A stretch of 64,000 bases of DNA, taken from Variovorax paradoxus (GTDB lineage: Bacteria; Pseudomonadota; Gammaproteobacteria; Burkholderiales; Burkholderiaceae_C). Below are positions 16,168-24,258 of the stretch, piece after piece (within the stretch, counting starts at the first letter, position 1; each line of letters opens with the position of its first letter). The stretch covers positions 1-64,000 of the forward strand of contig NZ_JAGGNV010000048.1 in NCBI RefSeq assembly GCF_018614955.1, read 5' to 3'. The position numbers and the translations under genes were made by a program. Under the pieces are notes generated by a model that worked only from the letters and a program-made list of their open reading frames with translations, was not told where the DNA came from and did no database searches.

Positions 16168-16389
16168 CTACTTGCCGAGCGGCAATCCCCCCGGCTGGAT
16201 GTAGCCGAGCTTCCAGGCCGCGAGCAGGCAGAGGAACAAAACCACCGAGAGGCCGATCCGAACGGTGAGCGCGCGCACCATGCCGCCACTTTTGGCGCGC
16301 CCCTCGCGGCCGTCCCGCAGCATGAAGAACAGCGCGAATCCGAGGCTCGCCAGGATGCCGACGAAGGCGAGGGCGACAAGGTATTTCAT
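16168..16389 (-). CDS. Twin-transmembrane protein (DUF2909-like)
   Basis: This 73-residue protein has two hydrophobic segments, LVALAFVGILASLGFALFF and IGLSVVLFLCLLAAWKL, separated by a charged loop (RDGREGRAKSGG) and the motif MVRALTVRIGLS. That fits the twin-TM/DUF2909 family. It is the only leftward gene inside the oxidase region and converges on ctaE at the shared terminator. The function is unknown. The start MKYLVAL is preferred; an upstream ATG at 16398 adds only MRV. Confidence 0.7.
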   Translation of the reverse strand: MKYLVALAFVGILASLGFALFFMLRDGREGRAKSGGMVRALTVRIGLSVVLFLCLLAAWKLGYIQPGGLPLGK

Positions 16390-16425
16390 GACCCTCATTA
16401 TCGGCGGCCCGGCCCGTCCCCTGAC

Positions 16426-17220
16426 TTGAACGATGACTTTCGGCCGCCTGCGCGCAGCTCGCGCAGAGGGCGTTTCTGGCTTGTCACGGTGGCTGCCGTG
16501 CTCACCCTCGCCGCGACCGTGTCGCTGGGCCGCTGGCAGCTGTCCCGCGCCGCGCAGAAGGAAGCGCTGCAGGCCGAGATCGATGCGCAGAAAAGGCTGC
16601 CGCCGCTCGATCAGCAGGCCTTCCTGGCGCTCGACAAGGCCACTGCGGCCCTGCATCGGCCGGTGCGGCTGCGCGGGCTCTGGCTGGCGCCGTACACGGT
16701 CTACCTGGACAACCGGCAAATGCATGGCGTGCCCGGCTTCTACGTGCTGACCCCCTTCGCTGTCGAAGGCAGCGAGCAGACCGTGCTGGTGCAGCGCGGC
16801 TGGGTGCAGCGCAATTTCAACGACCGGACGCAACTCGCACCCGTCGACACGCCGGCCGGCCTGGTCGAGGTGATCGGCCGGATCGAGCCGCCGCCCTCGC
16901 ATCTGCTCGAGCTGGGCAAGGCCGCACCGGGGGCGCAGGCGCAGCCCGGCGCGGGGTCTTCGCCCATCCGGCAGAATCTCGACCTTGAAGCGTTCCGCGC
17001 CGAAACCGGTTTGCCGTTGCGGACCGATGTGTCGCTGCAGCAGGCCGGGCCGGCTTCCGAGGGCTTGCAGCGCGACTGGCCGGCTCCCGCGCTGGGTGTC
17101 GAAAAGCACTACGGCTATGCGTTCCAGTGGTTCGGGCTCGCGACCCTCGTGGTATTCCTCTATGTCTGGTTTCAATTCATCTCCCCCTACCGCCGCGCGC
17201 GCCATCTCCGCCGCAGCTGA
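16426..17220 (+). CDS. SURF1-family cytochrome oxidase biogenesis protein
   Basis: This SURF1 protein has an N-terminal helix (FWLVTVAAVLTLAATVSLG) followed at once by the family motif LGRWQLSRAAQKEAL. GVPGFYVLTPF, VLVQRGWVQRN and the C-terminal helix with HYGYAFQWFGLATLVVFLYV complete the pattern. SURF1 helps insert heme a into subunit I. No ATG suits the N-terminus: the best start is TTG at 16426, giving a 264-residue product. The gene restarts the rightward operon after the antisense membrane-protein gene. Its 3' end overlaps the next frame by 59 bases if that gene starts at 17162. Confidence 0.8.
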   Translation: MNDDFRPPARSSRRGRFWLVTVAAVLTLAATVSLGRWQLSRAAQKEALQAEIDAQKRLPPLDQQAFLALDKATAALHRPVRLRGLWLAPYTVYLDNRQMHGVPGFYVLTPFAVEGSEQTVLVQRGWVQRNFNDRTQLAPVDTPAGLVEVIGRIEPPPSHLLELGKAAPGAQAQPGAGSSPIRQNLDLEAFRAETGLPLRTDVSLQQAGPASEGLQRDWPAPALGVEKHYGYAFQWFGLATLVVFLYVWFQFISPYRRARHLRRS

Positions 17221-17887
17221 CGAGCCGCTCGGCCTGACCGTGCACTCGATGCCCTCGCCGCGCCAGGCGCTGGACGGCGCGGAAGGGCGTCGGACCGTGA
17301 TCGGCCGCTGGAAGATGATCCTGGTCATGCTGTGCTGCGCCGCGCCGGTGATCGCTTCGTACTTCACCTACTACGTGATTCGGCCCGAGGGCCGGCGCGT
17401 CTACGGCGAGCTCGTCGATCCGCAGCGCAGCTTGCCCGACCTGGTCGCGACCACGCGCGACGGCATGCCCGTGCGCCTGTCGACGCTCAAGGGCCAGTGG
17501 CTGCTGGTCGCCGTGGCCGATGCGGCCTGCGATGGGCTGTGCGAGCAGCAGCTCTATCTGCAGCGCCAGCTGCGGGAAAGCCTGGGCCGCGAAAAGGAAC
17601 GGCTCGACCGCGTCTGGCTCGTCAGCGATGCCGCGCCCGTCCCTGAGCGCCTGAACAACGGCCTGCATGGCGCGACTGTGCTGCGCGTGCCGGCTGCGCA
17701 ACTGGCGCAGTGGCTTGCGCCTGCCTCCGGCCACGCCCTGGCGGAACACCTGTATGTGGTCGATCCGATCGGCAACTGGATGATGCGTTTCCCCGCCCGC
17801 ATGGATGCGGCCGGTGCCAGCCGGGCCAAGCGCGATCTCGATCGGCTCCTGCGCGCCTCCGCGTCGTGGGACGAGCCCGGCCGCTAG
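17162..17887 (+). CDS. Membrane-anchored thioredoxin-fold-like protein of the oxidase operon
   Basis: This 241-residue protein has one N-terminal helix (WKMILVMLCCAAPVIASYFTY) and a periplasmic domain resembling a degenerate SCO/thioredoxin fold. LKGQWLLVAVADAACDGLCEQQLYLQRQL keeps two cysteines in a CDGLC spacing, where SCO proteins have CxxxC. HLYVVDPIGNWMMRFP near the end also fits. It sits between SURF1 and ctaA and probably helps copper or redox handling during assembly; this is inference. The start is uncertain: 17162 overlaps SURF1, and an ATG at 17249 would give a shorter form that still contains the helix. Confidence 0.65.
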   Translation: MSGFNSSPPTAARAISAAADEPLGLTVHSMPSPRQALDGAEGRRTVIGRWKMILVMLCCAAPVIASYFTYYVIRPEGRRVYGELVDPQRSLPDLVATTRDGMPVRLSTLKGQWLLVAVADAACDGLCEQQLYLQRQLRESLGREKERLDRVWLVSDAAPVPERLNNGLHGATVLRVPAAQLAQWLAPASGHALAEHLYVVDPIGNWMMRFPARMDAAGASRAKRDLDRLLRASASWDEPGR

Positions 17888-17896
17888 CCGATCATC

Positions 17897-19084
17897 ATGG
17901 AAACGGGCTCGCTCTACGACCTCACGCCGATCGCCTGGCTCATGGGCGTCGGGGTGCTGCTCGCCCTCGGTCCGCTGGCCTGGGTCTGGCGACGCAACAC
18001 CGGCGCCGGCCCGGGCCGGCGGCTCTACGCCTTGACCGTGCTCACGCTCTTCCTGACCTTCGATCTCACGCTGTTCGGTGCCTTCACGCGGCTCACCGAT
18101 TCGGGCCTGGGCTGCCCCGACTGGCCCGGTTGCTACGGCAATGCCAGCCCGTTCGGCGCCAGCCACGACATCGCGATGGCCGAGGCCGCGCAGCCGACCG
18201 GTCCGGTGACGCACAGCAAGGCGTGGGTGGAGATGGTCCACCGCTACCTGGCCACCGGGGTCGGCGTGCTGATCCTCGCGTTGGCCGTCGCCACCTGGCG
18301 CGCGCGTTGGCGCCAGCGGCACGATGCGCAGCACGCGCGCGAACGGCCGCTCAGCGCCTGGTGGCCGGCCGCCACGCTGGTCTGGGTCTGCCTGCAGGGC
18401 GCTTTCGGCGCGCTGACCGTGACCTGGAAGCTTTACCCCGCCATCGTCACGCTCCACCTGCTGGGCGCCGTGGTGCTGCTGGCGCTGCTGTGCATCCAGG
18501 CCGTGCGCTACCGGCAGGCCGCGGCGGAGCGGCTGCCCACGGCCGTGCCGGTGGGGCTGCGCAGGCTGTTGATCGCCGTGACTGCATTGCTCGTCCTGCA
18601 GATCGCGCTCGGCGGCTGGGTCAGCACCAACTACGCGGTGCTCGCCTGCACCCAGTTCCCAATCTGCCAGAACAGCTGGTGGCCGCCGATGAACTTCACG
18701 CAGGGCTTCCAGATCTGGCGTTCGCTCGGCGAATCGGCCAGCGGCACACCGATCGACTTCGCAGCGCTGACCGCCATCCATTACGTCCATCGGCTGATGG
18801 CCTACCTGGTGTTCGCCGCGATCGGCGTGCTGGTCTGGCAGCTGCGCCGCATCGCGCCGCTGCGCGCGCAGGCGAGATGGCTGGCCGGCCTGGCGCTGCT
18901 GCAGCTCGCGACCGGCCTCGGCAATGTGCTGCTCGGATGGCCGCTGGTGGCGGCGGTTCTTCATACCGGCGGCGCCGCCGCGCTTGCGGTCGTGTTGACC
19001 TGGACGCTGTGTGAAAGCCGGCGCGAGCGCATGCCTGTGCCGGCGGATACTCGCGCTCCGCGCGGCAAGATGGAGGCCGCATGA
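17897..19084 (+). CDS. ctaA: Heme A synthase (COX15/CtaA)
   Basis: This 395-residue eight-helix membrane protein oxidises heme O to heme A. Visible family features are GAFTRLTDSGLGCPDWPGCYG near residues 60-80, which holds the conserved substrate-site glutamate/cysteine region, HRYLATGVGVLIL, the central TLHLLGAVVLLALL, and HYVHRLMAYLVF. ALACTQFPICQNSWWPP is the second cysteine loop. It follows the preceding gene by 9 bases and overlaps the ctaB start by 4 bases. Confidence 0.92.
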   Translation: METGSLYDLTPIAWLMGVGVLLALGPLAWVWRRNTGAGPGRRLYALTVLTLFLTFDLTLFGAFTRLTDSGLGCPDWPGCYGNASPFGASHDIAMAEAAQPTGPVTHSKAWVEMVHRYLATGVGVLILALAVATWRARWRQRHDAQHARERPLSAWWPAATLVWVCLQGAFGALTVTWKLYPAIVTLHLLGAVVLLALLCIQAVRYRQAAAERLPTAVPVGLRRLLIAVTALLVLQIALGGWVSTNYAVLACTQFPICQNSWWPPMNFTQGFQIWRSLGESASGTPIDFAALTAIHYVHRLMAYLVFAAIGVLVWQLRRIAPLRAQARWLAGLALLQLATGLGNVLLGWPLVAAVLHTGGAAALAVVLTWTLCESRRERMPVPADTRAPRGKMEAA

Positions 19085-19986
19085 CCACGCCTGCATCGAT
19101 CCACAGCCCGAGCACCGCCAGCGTGCTGCGCCAGTTCTATGCGCTGACCAAGCCGCGCGTGGTGCAGCTGATCGTGTTCTGCGCGTTGATCGGCATGGTG
19201 CTCGCAGTGCCTGGCGTGCCCGGTCTGGCCGACCTGCAGCGCGGCGCGCTGGCCTGCATCGGCATCTGGCTGGTGGCCGGCGCGGCCGCGGCCTTCAACT
19301 GCCTGGTCGAGAAGGGCATCGATGCGAAGATGAAGCGCACGGCCTGGCGGCCCACCGCGCGCGGCCAGCTGAGCGACCGGCAGGCCCTGATGTTCTCGGC
19401 CGCGTTGTGCGCTGCCGGCTCGGCCGTGCTGTGGTTCGCGGTGAACCCGCTCACGATGTGGCTGACCTTCGCGACCTTCATCGGTTATGCCGTGGTCTAC
19501 ACCGTGATCCTCAAGCCGCTGACGCCGCAGAACATCGTGATCGGCGGGGCTTCCGGCGCCATGCCGCCGGTGCTGGGCTGGGCCGCGATGACGGGCGAGG
19601 TCGGGCCCGAGGCGCTGATCCTCTTCCTCATCATCTTCCTGTGGACGCCGCCGCACTTCTGGGCGCTGGCGCTGTACCGCGTCGAGGACTATCGCAAGGC
19701 GGGCCTGCCGATGCTGCCGGTGACGCACGGCAACGAGTTCACGCGGCTGCAGGTGCTGCTCTACACCTTCATCCTTTTCGCCGCCTGCCTGATGCCCTTC
19801 ATCTACGGCATGAGCGGCTGGCTGTACCTGGCGGTCGCCATCGGCGTGAGCATCGGCTTCACGGGCTATGCCTTCGCGTTGTGGCGCAACTACTCCGACG
19901 CGCTCGCGCGCAAGACCTTCCGTTTTTCACTGATCCATCTGAGCGTGCTGTTCGCAGCGCTGCTGATCGACCACTACCTGCGATGA
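19081..19986 (+). CDS. ctaB: Protoheme IX farnesyltransferase (heme O synthase)
   Basis: This 301-residue UbiA-type prenyltransferase adds a farnesyl group to heme B. The aspartate-rich active-site motif is in NCLVEKGIDAKMKRT, and LWTPPHFWALALYRVEDYRKAG is the second conserved loop. About nine membrane segments are present. It starts on the ATGA that ends ctaA and ends on the ATGA that starts the SCO gene, so the three are co-translated. Confidence 0.95.
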   Translation: MTTPASIHSPSTASVLRQFYALTKPRVVQLIVFCALIGMVLAVPGVPGLADLQRGALACIGIWLVAGAAAAFNCLVEKGIDAKMKRTAWRPTARGQLSDRQALMFSAALCAAGSAVLWFAVNPLTMWLTFATFIGYAVVYTVILKPLTPQNIVIGGASGAMPPVLGWAAMTGEVGPEALILFLIIFLWTPPHFWALALYRVEDYRKAGLPMLPVTHGNEFTRLQVLLYTFILFAACLMPFIYGMSGWLYLAVAIGVSIGFTGYAFALWRNYSDALARKTFRFSLIHLSVLFAALLIDHYLR

Positions 19987-20600
19987 ACGAACTCATGAAC
20001 AAGCGGCATGCACTTCGGCTGATGGCCTGGACCAGCCTCGCGGCGGTGGCGGGGGTGAATCTCGCAGCTTGTACCGAGTCCAAGCCGAGTTTCAATGCCG
20101 TCGACATCACGGGTGCCGACTACGCCAAGGGCTTCTCGTTGAGCGACGCCGACGGCAAGCTGCGCACGCTGGCCGACTTCAAGGGCAAGGTCGTGGTGCT
20201 GTTCTTCGGCTACGCGCAATGTCCCGACGTCTGCCCGACAACCATGAGCGAGATGGCGCAGGTCAAGCAGCAGCTCGGCGCCGACGGCGACAAGCTGCAG
20301 GTGCTTTTCGTCACCGTCGATCCGGAGCGCGACACGCCGGCGGTAATGAAGGCCTACATGGGCGCCTTCGATCCGGCCTTCGTCGCGCTGATCCCCACGC
20401 CCGAGCAGCTGCCGGCATTGGCGAAGGACTTCAAGGCCTACTACAAGAAGGTCGAAGGCAAGACGCCGACCAGCTACTCCATGGACCACTCGGCGGCCAG
20501 CTTCGTCTACGACACCGAGGGCCGGCTGCGGCTCTATGCGCGCTACGGCGCGGGGGTGCCGGCGATGGTGTCGGACGTGAAGGCCCTGCTCAAGTCCTGA
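19983..20600 (+). CDS. SCO1/SenC-family copper chaperone lipoprotein
   Basis: This 205-residue thioredoxin-fold protein has a lipobox ending LAAC (Cys30) after a short signal sequence. The copper site is Cys80 and Cys84 in AQCPDVCPTT, with His169 in SMDHSA. It loads or reduces the CuA site of subunit II. It is the last clear oxidase assembly gene, overlapping ctaB by 4 bases and 17 bases before the HEAT-like gene. Confidence 0.92.
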   Translation: MNELMNKRHALRLMAWTSLAAVAGVNLAACTESKPSFNAVDITGADYAKGFSLSDADGKLRTLADFKGKVVVLFFGYAQCPDVCPTTMSEMAQVKQQLGADGDKLQVLFVTVDPERDTPAVMKAYMGAFDPAFVALIPTPEQLPALAKDFKAYYKKVEGKTPTSYSMDHSAASFVYDTEGRLRLYARYGAGVPAMVSDVKALLKS

Positions 20601-20617
20601 CCGGCTGAGGTTTTCCG

Positions 20618-21439
20618 GTGGCTGTGAGCGTCGAGCATTTGAGGCAGCGCAAGGGCGCGTTCCGCATCGCGCTGATTCCGCCCGAGGTGCTGGAGGCGCT
20701 GAACGAGGGCTTGCTCGAAACCGTCAACCTCAACGAGTTCATGGCGCTCGAGCTGCCGCGGCTGGCACGCAGCGTGGCCGGCCACCTCGGGCTCGATCCG
20801 TACAGCGAACGCCTGATCGATACGCTGGCCATGCTCTCGGCCTTCAAGCCGATGCAGCGCCATGGCCATATCTCGCGCGCGCTCTACGACCTGACGGCGG
20901 CGCATCCCCAACGCGATGCGCTGGCCCACCGGCTGGCCACCCATCCCAGCGACGTGGCGCGTTGCTGGGCCACGCAATGGATCACGCTCTCGGGGCTCGG
21001 TCTGCCGCGGCAGCTCGAGTCGGTGCGCCGCTTTGCCGCCGATCCGCATTTCGGCGTGCGCGAGATGGCGTGGATGGCGGTGCGCGATGCGAGCATCCGC
21101 TCGCTCGACGAGGCGCTGGAGCTGCTGCAACACTGGGTGACGGACGATGACCCGAACATTCGCCGCTTTGCCAGCGAGCTCACGCGTCCGCGCGGCGTCT
21201 GGTGCGCGCAGATCGAGCGGCTCAAGGCAGAGCCCTGGCTGGGCCTGCCGCTCCTGGAGCCGCTCAAGGCAGACCCCAGCCGCTATGTCCAGAACTCGGT
21301 CGCGAACTGGCTCAACGATGCGAGCAGGACGCAGGCGACGTGGGTGCGGGACACCTGCGCGGGCTGGCTGGCGCAGAGCAACCAGCCGCAGACCGGCTAC
21401 ATCGTGCGGCGGGCACTCCGGACGCTGACGAAGCAATGA
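20618..21439 (+). CDS. HEAT-like repeat protein, AlkD/DNA alkylation repair-related
   Basis: This 273-residue all-helical protein has tandem HEAT-like units. DDDPNIRRFASELTRPRGVW, YVQNSVANWLNDASRT and TGYIVRRALRTL closely follow the pattern of AlkD-type DNA alkylation repair proteins, which cradle DNA with HEAT repeats and excise alkylated purines. I have not confirmed the catalytic aspartate and tryptophans. The start is GTG at 20618. It follows the oxidase operon on the same strand, but nothing links it to respiration; it may simply be co-transcribed. The stop lies against a terminator. Confidence 0.6.
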   Translation: MAVSVEHLRQRKGAFRIALIPPEVLEALNEGLLETVNLNEFMALELPRLARSVAGHLGLDPYSERLIDTLAMLSAFKPMQRHGHISRALYDLTAAHPQRDALAHRLATHPSDVARCWATQWITLSGLGLPRQLESVRRFAADPHFGVREMAWMAVRDASIRSLDEALELLQHWVTDDDPNIRRFASELTRPRGVWCAQIERLKAEPWLGLPLLEPLKADPSRYVQNSVANWLNDASRTQATWVRDTCAGWLAQSNQPQTGYIVRRALRTLTKQ

Positions 21440-21463
21440 AAAAGCCCGGCGACGCCCGGGCTT
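21439..21463 (-). terminator. Rho-independent terminator for rpoH
   Basis: Read on the minus strand, AAGCCCGG and CCGGGCTT-type arms form a GC-rich hairpin followed by TTTTTC. It lies 20 bases past the rpoH stop and abuts the stop of the convergent HEAT-like gene. On the plus strand the T run is too short for efficient termination. Confidence 0.75.
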
Positions 21464-21482
21464 GATCGGGATCGAGGGCGCC

Positions 21483-22424
21483 TCAGGCGAAGTCCACCAG
21501 CGCCTTCTTCATCTTCTTCATGGCCGCCACTTCGATCTGGCGGATGCGCTCGGCGCTCACGCCGTACACCGCGGCCAGGTCGTGCAGCGTCATGCCGCCC
21601 GAACCGTCGTCGTTGACCTTGAGCCAGCGCTCTTCCACGATGCGGCGGCTGCGCTCGTCCAGCGCTTGCAGCGCGGTCGAGATGCCGTCGGTCGACAGGC
21701 GGTCGCGTTGCCGCGATTCGAGCTGGGCGGTGGGCTCCTGCGTGGCGTCGGCCAGGTAGGCGATGGGGCCGAAACCGTCGTCGCCGTCGTCCGAGGGGCT
21801 CGGATCGAGCAGCACGTCGCCGCCGGACAGGCGCGTTTCCATCTCCAGCACTTCTTGGGGCTTCACGTTCAGGCGAGTCGCCATTTGCGAGACTTCGTCC
21901 GCGCTCAGGGTGTCCCGGTGCGTGTCGCCGTCGCTGGCGGCCGAATCGGCCTTGAAGCTCTGCTTCATCGAGCGCAGGTTGAAGAACAGCTTGCGCTGGG
22001 CCTTGGTCGTCGCGACCTTGACCATGCGCCAGTTCTTCAGGATGTACTCGTGGATCTCGGCCTTGATCCAGTGCATCGCGTAGCTGACCAGCCGCACGCC
22101 CTGATCGGGGTCGAAGCGCTTCACGGCCTTCATCAGGCCCACGTTGCCTTCCTGGATCAGGTCGCCATGCGGCAACCCGTAGCCCAGGTACTGGCGGGAA
22201 ATCGAAACGACGAGACGCAGGTGCGAGAGGATCAACGCGCCCGCAGCTTCCAGATCGTTGTAGTCGCGCAAACGGCGCGCGAAACCCTGCTCTTCTTCGA
22301 GCGTGAGCAAGGGCAGGCGATTGGCTGCCGAAATGTAAGCGTCCAGGTTACCCAGTGGAGGCACCATCGACCACGGATTGGCGACGGCAAGCTGGTTGGC
22401 AGACGCTCCGGACAGTGTTGTCAT
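21483..22424 (-). CDS. rpoH: RNA polymerase heat-shock sigma factor RpoH (sigma-32)
   Basis: This 313-residue group 3-type sigma factor directs RNA polymerase to heat-shock promoters. Region 2 is clear (DLIQEGNVGLMKAVKRFDP, then SYAMHWIKAEIHEYIL). The RpoH box QRKLFFNLR follows, and region 4 has a helix-turn-helix (LHDLAAVYGVSAERIRQIE). Start 22424 has AAGGAG 8 bases upstream; a longer in-frame start at 22451 is less likely. A perfect CIRCE operator lies 28-55 bases upstream. Heat control by mRNA structure, known in E. coli, cannot be judged by eye here. Confidence 0.95.
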   Translation of the reverse strand: MTTLSGASANQLAVANPWSMVPPLGNLDAYISAANRLPLLTLEEEQGFARRLRDYNDLEAAGALILSHLRLVVSISRQYLGYGLPHGDLIQEGNVGLMKAVKRFDPDQGVRLVSYAMHWIKAEIHEYILKNWRMVKVATTKAQRKLFFNLRSMKQSFKADSAASDGDTHRDTLSADEVSQMATRLNVKPQEVLEMETRLSGGDVLLDPSPSDDGDDGFGPIAYLADATQEPTAQLESRQRDRLSTDGISTALQALDERSRRIVEERWLKVNDDGSGGMTLHDLAAVYGVSAERIRQIEVAAMKKMKKALVDFA

Positions 22425-22452
22425 TGGGGAGACTCCTTCGTTGGCGGGCATA

Positions 22453-22479
22453 TTAGCACTCGATTTGAGGGAGTGCTAA
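22453..22479. promoter_or_regulatory. CIRCE operator (HrcA binding site) upstream of rpoH
   Basis: TTAGCACTC, a 9-base spacer, and GAGTGCTAA make an exact CIRCE element. On the minus strand an extended -10 (TGC-TAATAT, hexamer 22450-22455) overlaps its 3' arm and TTAGCA can serve as a -35 with an 18-base spacer. HrcA bound here would therefore block the promoter. Transcription would start near 22443 and give a leader of about 20 bases. The cognate repressor gene hrcA is at 60180-61184. Confidence 0.95.
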
Positions 22480-22595
22480 GCCGAGGGTTCCCACCCATTT
22501 CCAATGGGGTTGATAGGCACAGGCTATTCCAGCGCCGTCCTCGTTTGGATGATGGGACGGTGTCTGATCCTGATGACCGGGAAAGGTTTCCCCGT

Positions 22596-23057
22596 CTACC
22601 AGCGCAGGCCGAGCCGCAAGAAGAGGCGCGACAGCACGAACAACGGGCCGACCCAGAGGTACTGGATGTCCTCGAAGAAAGACGGCTTCTTGCCTTCGAT
22701 CTTGTGGCCGATGAACTGGAAGATCCACGCCACGACGAAGATGACGGCCGAAACCGGCAAAACAAGATCCCCCATCGCATGCACCACGGCCAGCAGCAGC
22801 ACGGTGCCGATCAGCATCGTGGCCAGGAAGGCCGGAGAGCGCAGCGTCGCGTAGTAGACCAGGCTGGCCGCGACGAAGGCGTAGGCCACCCAGGGATGCA
22901 GCGCGAACAGCAAGCCGACGATGCTGAACATGATCGCGGGGATGGCGACCATGTGGATCGCCTCGTTGGTCGGGTTCCGGTGGCTTTCGCCGTAGTGGGC
23001 GAGCAGGCGGTCGACCTTGCGGTCGGTGCCGGGCAAGGGCGTGTCGGCGATGTGCAT
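22596..23057 (-). CDS. Mpo1/DUF962-family membrane protein
   Basis: This 153-residue protein has four hydrophobic segments. The family histidines are in LLAHYGESHRNPTNEAIHMVAIP near the N-terminus and FIGHKIEGKKPSFFED near the C-terminus. The yeast relative Mpo1 is an Fe2+-dependent dioxygenase for 2-hydroxy fatty acids. Bacterial members are usually annotated by the DUF name, so the function here is inferred from the conserved histidines. It sits between rpoH and ftsY on the same strand. Confidence 0.8.
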   Translation of the reverse strand: MHIADTPLPGTDRKVDRLLAHYGESHRNPTNEAIHMVAIPAIMFSIVGLLFALHPWVAYAFVAASLVYYATLRSPAFLATMLIGTVLLLAVVHAMGDLVLPVSAVIFVVAWIFQFIGHKIEGKKPSFFEDIQYLWVGPLFVLSRLFLRLGLRW

Positions 23058-23110
23058 GGCTGTCTCCTGGCGGGCTCTGCGGCCCCGAAAGATGATGCCA
23101 GAAGCAGGCC

Positions 23111-24229
23111 CTAGCCCATCAGGGCCTGGGCAAACTCGCGCGCCTTGAAGGTCTCCAGGTCCTCCAGCTTCTCGCCGACGCCGATGAAATAGACCGGAAT
23201 CGGCCGCTCGCGCGCGATGGCGCACAGCACGCCGCCCTTGGCGGTGCCGTCCAGCTTGGTGATGACCAGGCCCGTCAGGCCCAGCGTCTCGTCGAAGGCC
23301 TTGACCTGGGCCAGCGCGTTCTGCCCGGTGTTGCCGTCGATCACCAGCAGCACCTCGTGCGGCGCGCTCGCGTCGGCCCGGTTGACGACGCGCTTGATCT
23401 TCTTCAGCTCGTCCATCAGGTGCAGCTGCGTCGGCAGCCGGCCGGCGGTATCGACCAGCACCACGTCCTTGCCGCGCGCTTTGCCGGCGTTGACCGCGTC
23501 GAAGCTCACGGCCGCCGGATCGCCGCCCTCCTGGCTCACGATTTCGACCGTGTTGCGGTCGGCCCAGACCAGCAATTGCTCGCGCGCCGCCGCCCTGAAG
23601 GTGTCGGCCGCAGCCAGCAGCACCGAGGCGCCCTCGTTGGCCAGGTGCTTGGTGAGCTTGCCGATCGAGGTGGTCTTGCCCGCGCCGTTGACGCCGGCCA
23701 CCATGATCACGGTCGGCGTGTGCTCGCCGATCACCAGCGATTTTTCCAGCGGGCGCAGCAGGTCTGCGATGGCGTCGGCCAGGAGCAGCTTGACCTGCGA
23801 GGCCTCGGTCGCCATGCTGCTCTTGACGCGGCGACGCAGATCCTCGAGCAGGTGCTCGGTGGCCTTGACGCCGGTGTCGGCCATCAGCAGTGCGGCCTCG
23901 AGCTCTTCATAGAGCGCATCGTCGATCTGTGCGTTGACGAAGGCCGCCGTGATGCTGTTGCCGGTCTTGCGCAGGCCGGTCTTGAGCTTGCCGAGCCAGC
24001 CGCTGCGCTGCTCGGCCTCGGCCGGCGGCGTTTCGATGGGCGGTGGTGCGGGCTCGGCCACAGGGGCAGGCGGCGGCTCGTCGGCAGGCGGCTTGGCGCC
24101 AAACCAACTCGAGGGCGAAAAGACCGACTTGGCGGGCGGCGGCGGCTCGGCGGCCGGCGGGGCCGGCGAAGCCGCAGGTGCCGGGGCAGGGCTCTCGGCC
24201 GGCGGCTTTTTCTTGAAGAAACTGAACAT
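23111..24229 (-). CDS. ftsY: Signal recognition particle receptor FtsY
   Basis: This 372-residue SRP receptor GTPase docks ribosome-nascent chain complexes at the membrane. The N-terminal A region (about residues 1-90) is dominated by Pro and Ala rather than the acidic stretch of E. coli, after a membrane-targeting start MFSFFKKK. The NG domain has GVNGAGKTTSIGKL (G1), VLVDTAGRLPTQ (G3) and ITKLDGTAKGG (G4). It diverges from the first M16 gene with only 29 bases between start codons. Confidence 0.95.
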   Translation of the reverse strand: MFSFFKKKPPAESPAPAPAASPAPPAAEPPPPAKSVFSPSSWFGAKPPADEPPPAPVAEPAPPPIETPPAEAEQRSGWLGKLKTGLRKTGNSITAAFVNAQIDDALYEELEAALLMADTGVKATEHLLEDLRRRVKSSMATEASQVKLLLADAIADLLRPLEKSLVIGEHTPTVIMVAGVNGAGKTTSIGKLTKHLANEGASVLLAAADTFRAAAREQLLVWADRNTVEIVSQEGGDPAAVSFDAVNAGKARGKDVVLVDTAGRLPTQLHLMDELKKIKRVVNRADASAPHEVLLVIDGNTGQNALAQVKAFDETLGLTGLVITKLDGTAKGGVLCAIARERPIPVYFIGVGEKLEDLETFKAREFAQALMG

Positions 24230-24240
24230 TGGGGGGTTTT

Positions 24241-24246
24241 TACAAT
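24241..24246 (+). promoter_or_regulatory. Candidate -10 hexamer (TACAAT) for the M16 peptidase operon
   Basis: TACAAT lies in the 29-base space between the ftsY and M16 start codons and ends 12 bases before the M16 ATG. A transcript would carry a leader of about 6 bases. No Shine-Dalgarno sequence is visible, so initiation may be leaderless-like. Confidence 0.35.
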
Positions 24247-24258
24247 CCGACCCATTCT

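Noticed and set aside
15325..17220. A long frame from inside ctaE into SURF1
   Set aside because: The part before 16426 is ctaE, a terminator and an antisense gene in the wrong frame; only the SURF1 part matches a family.
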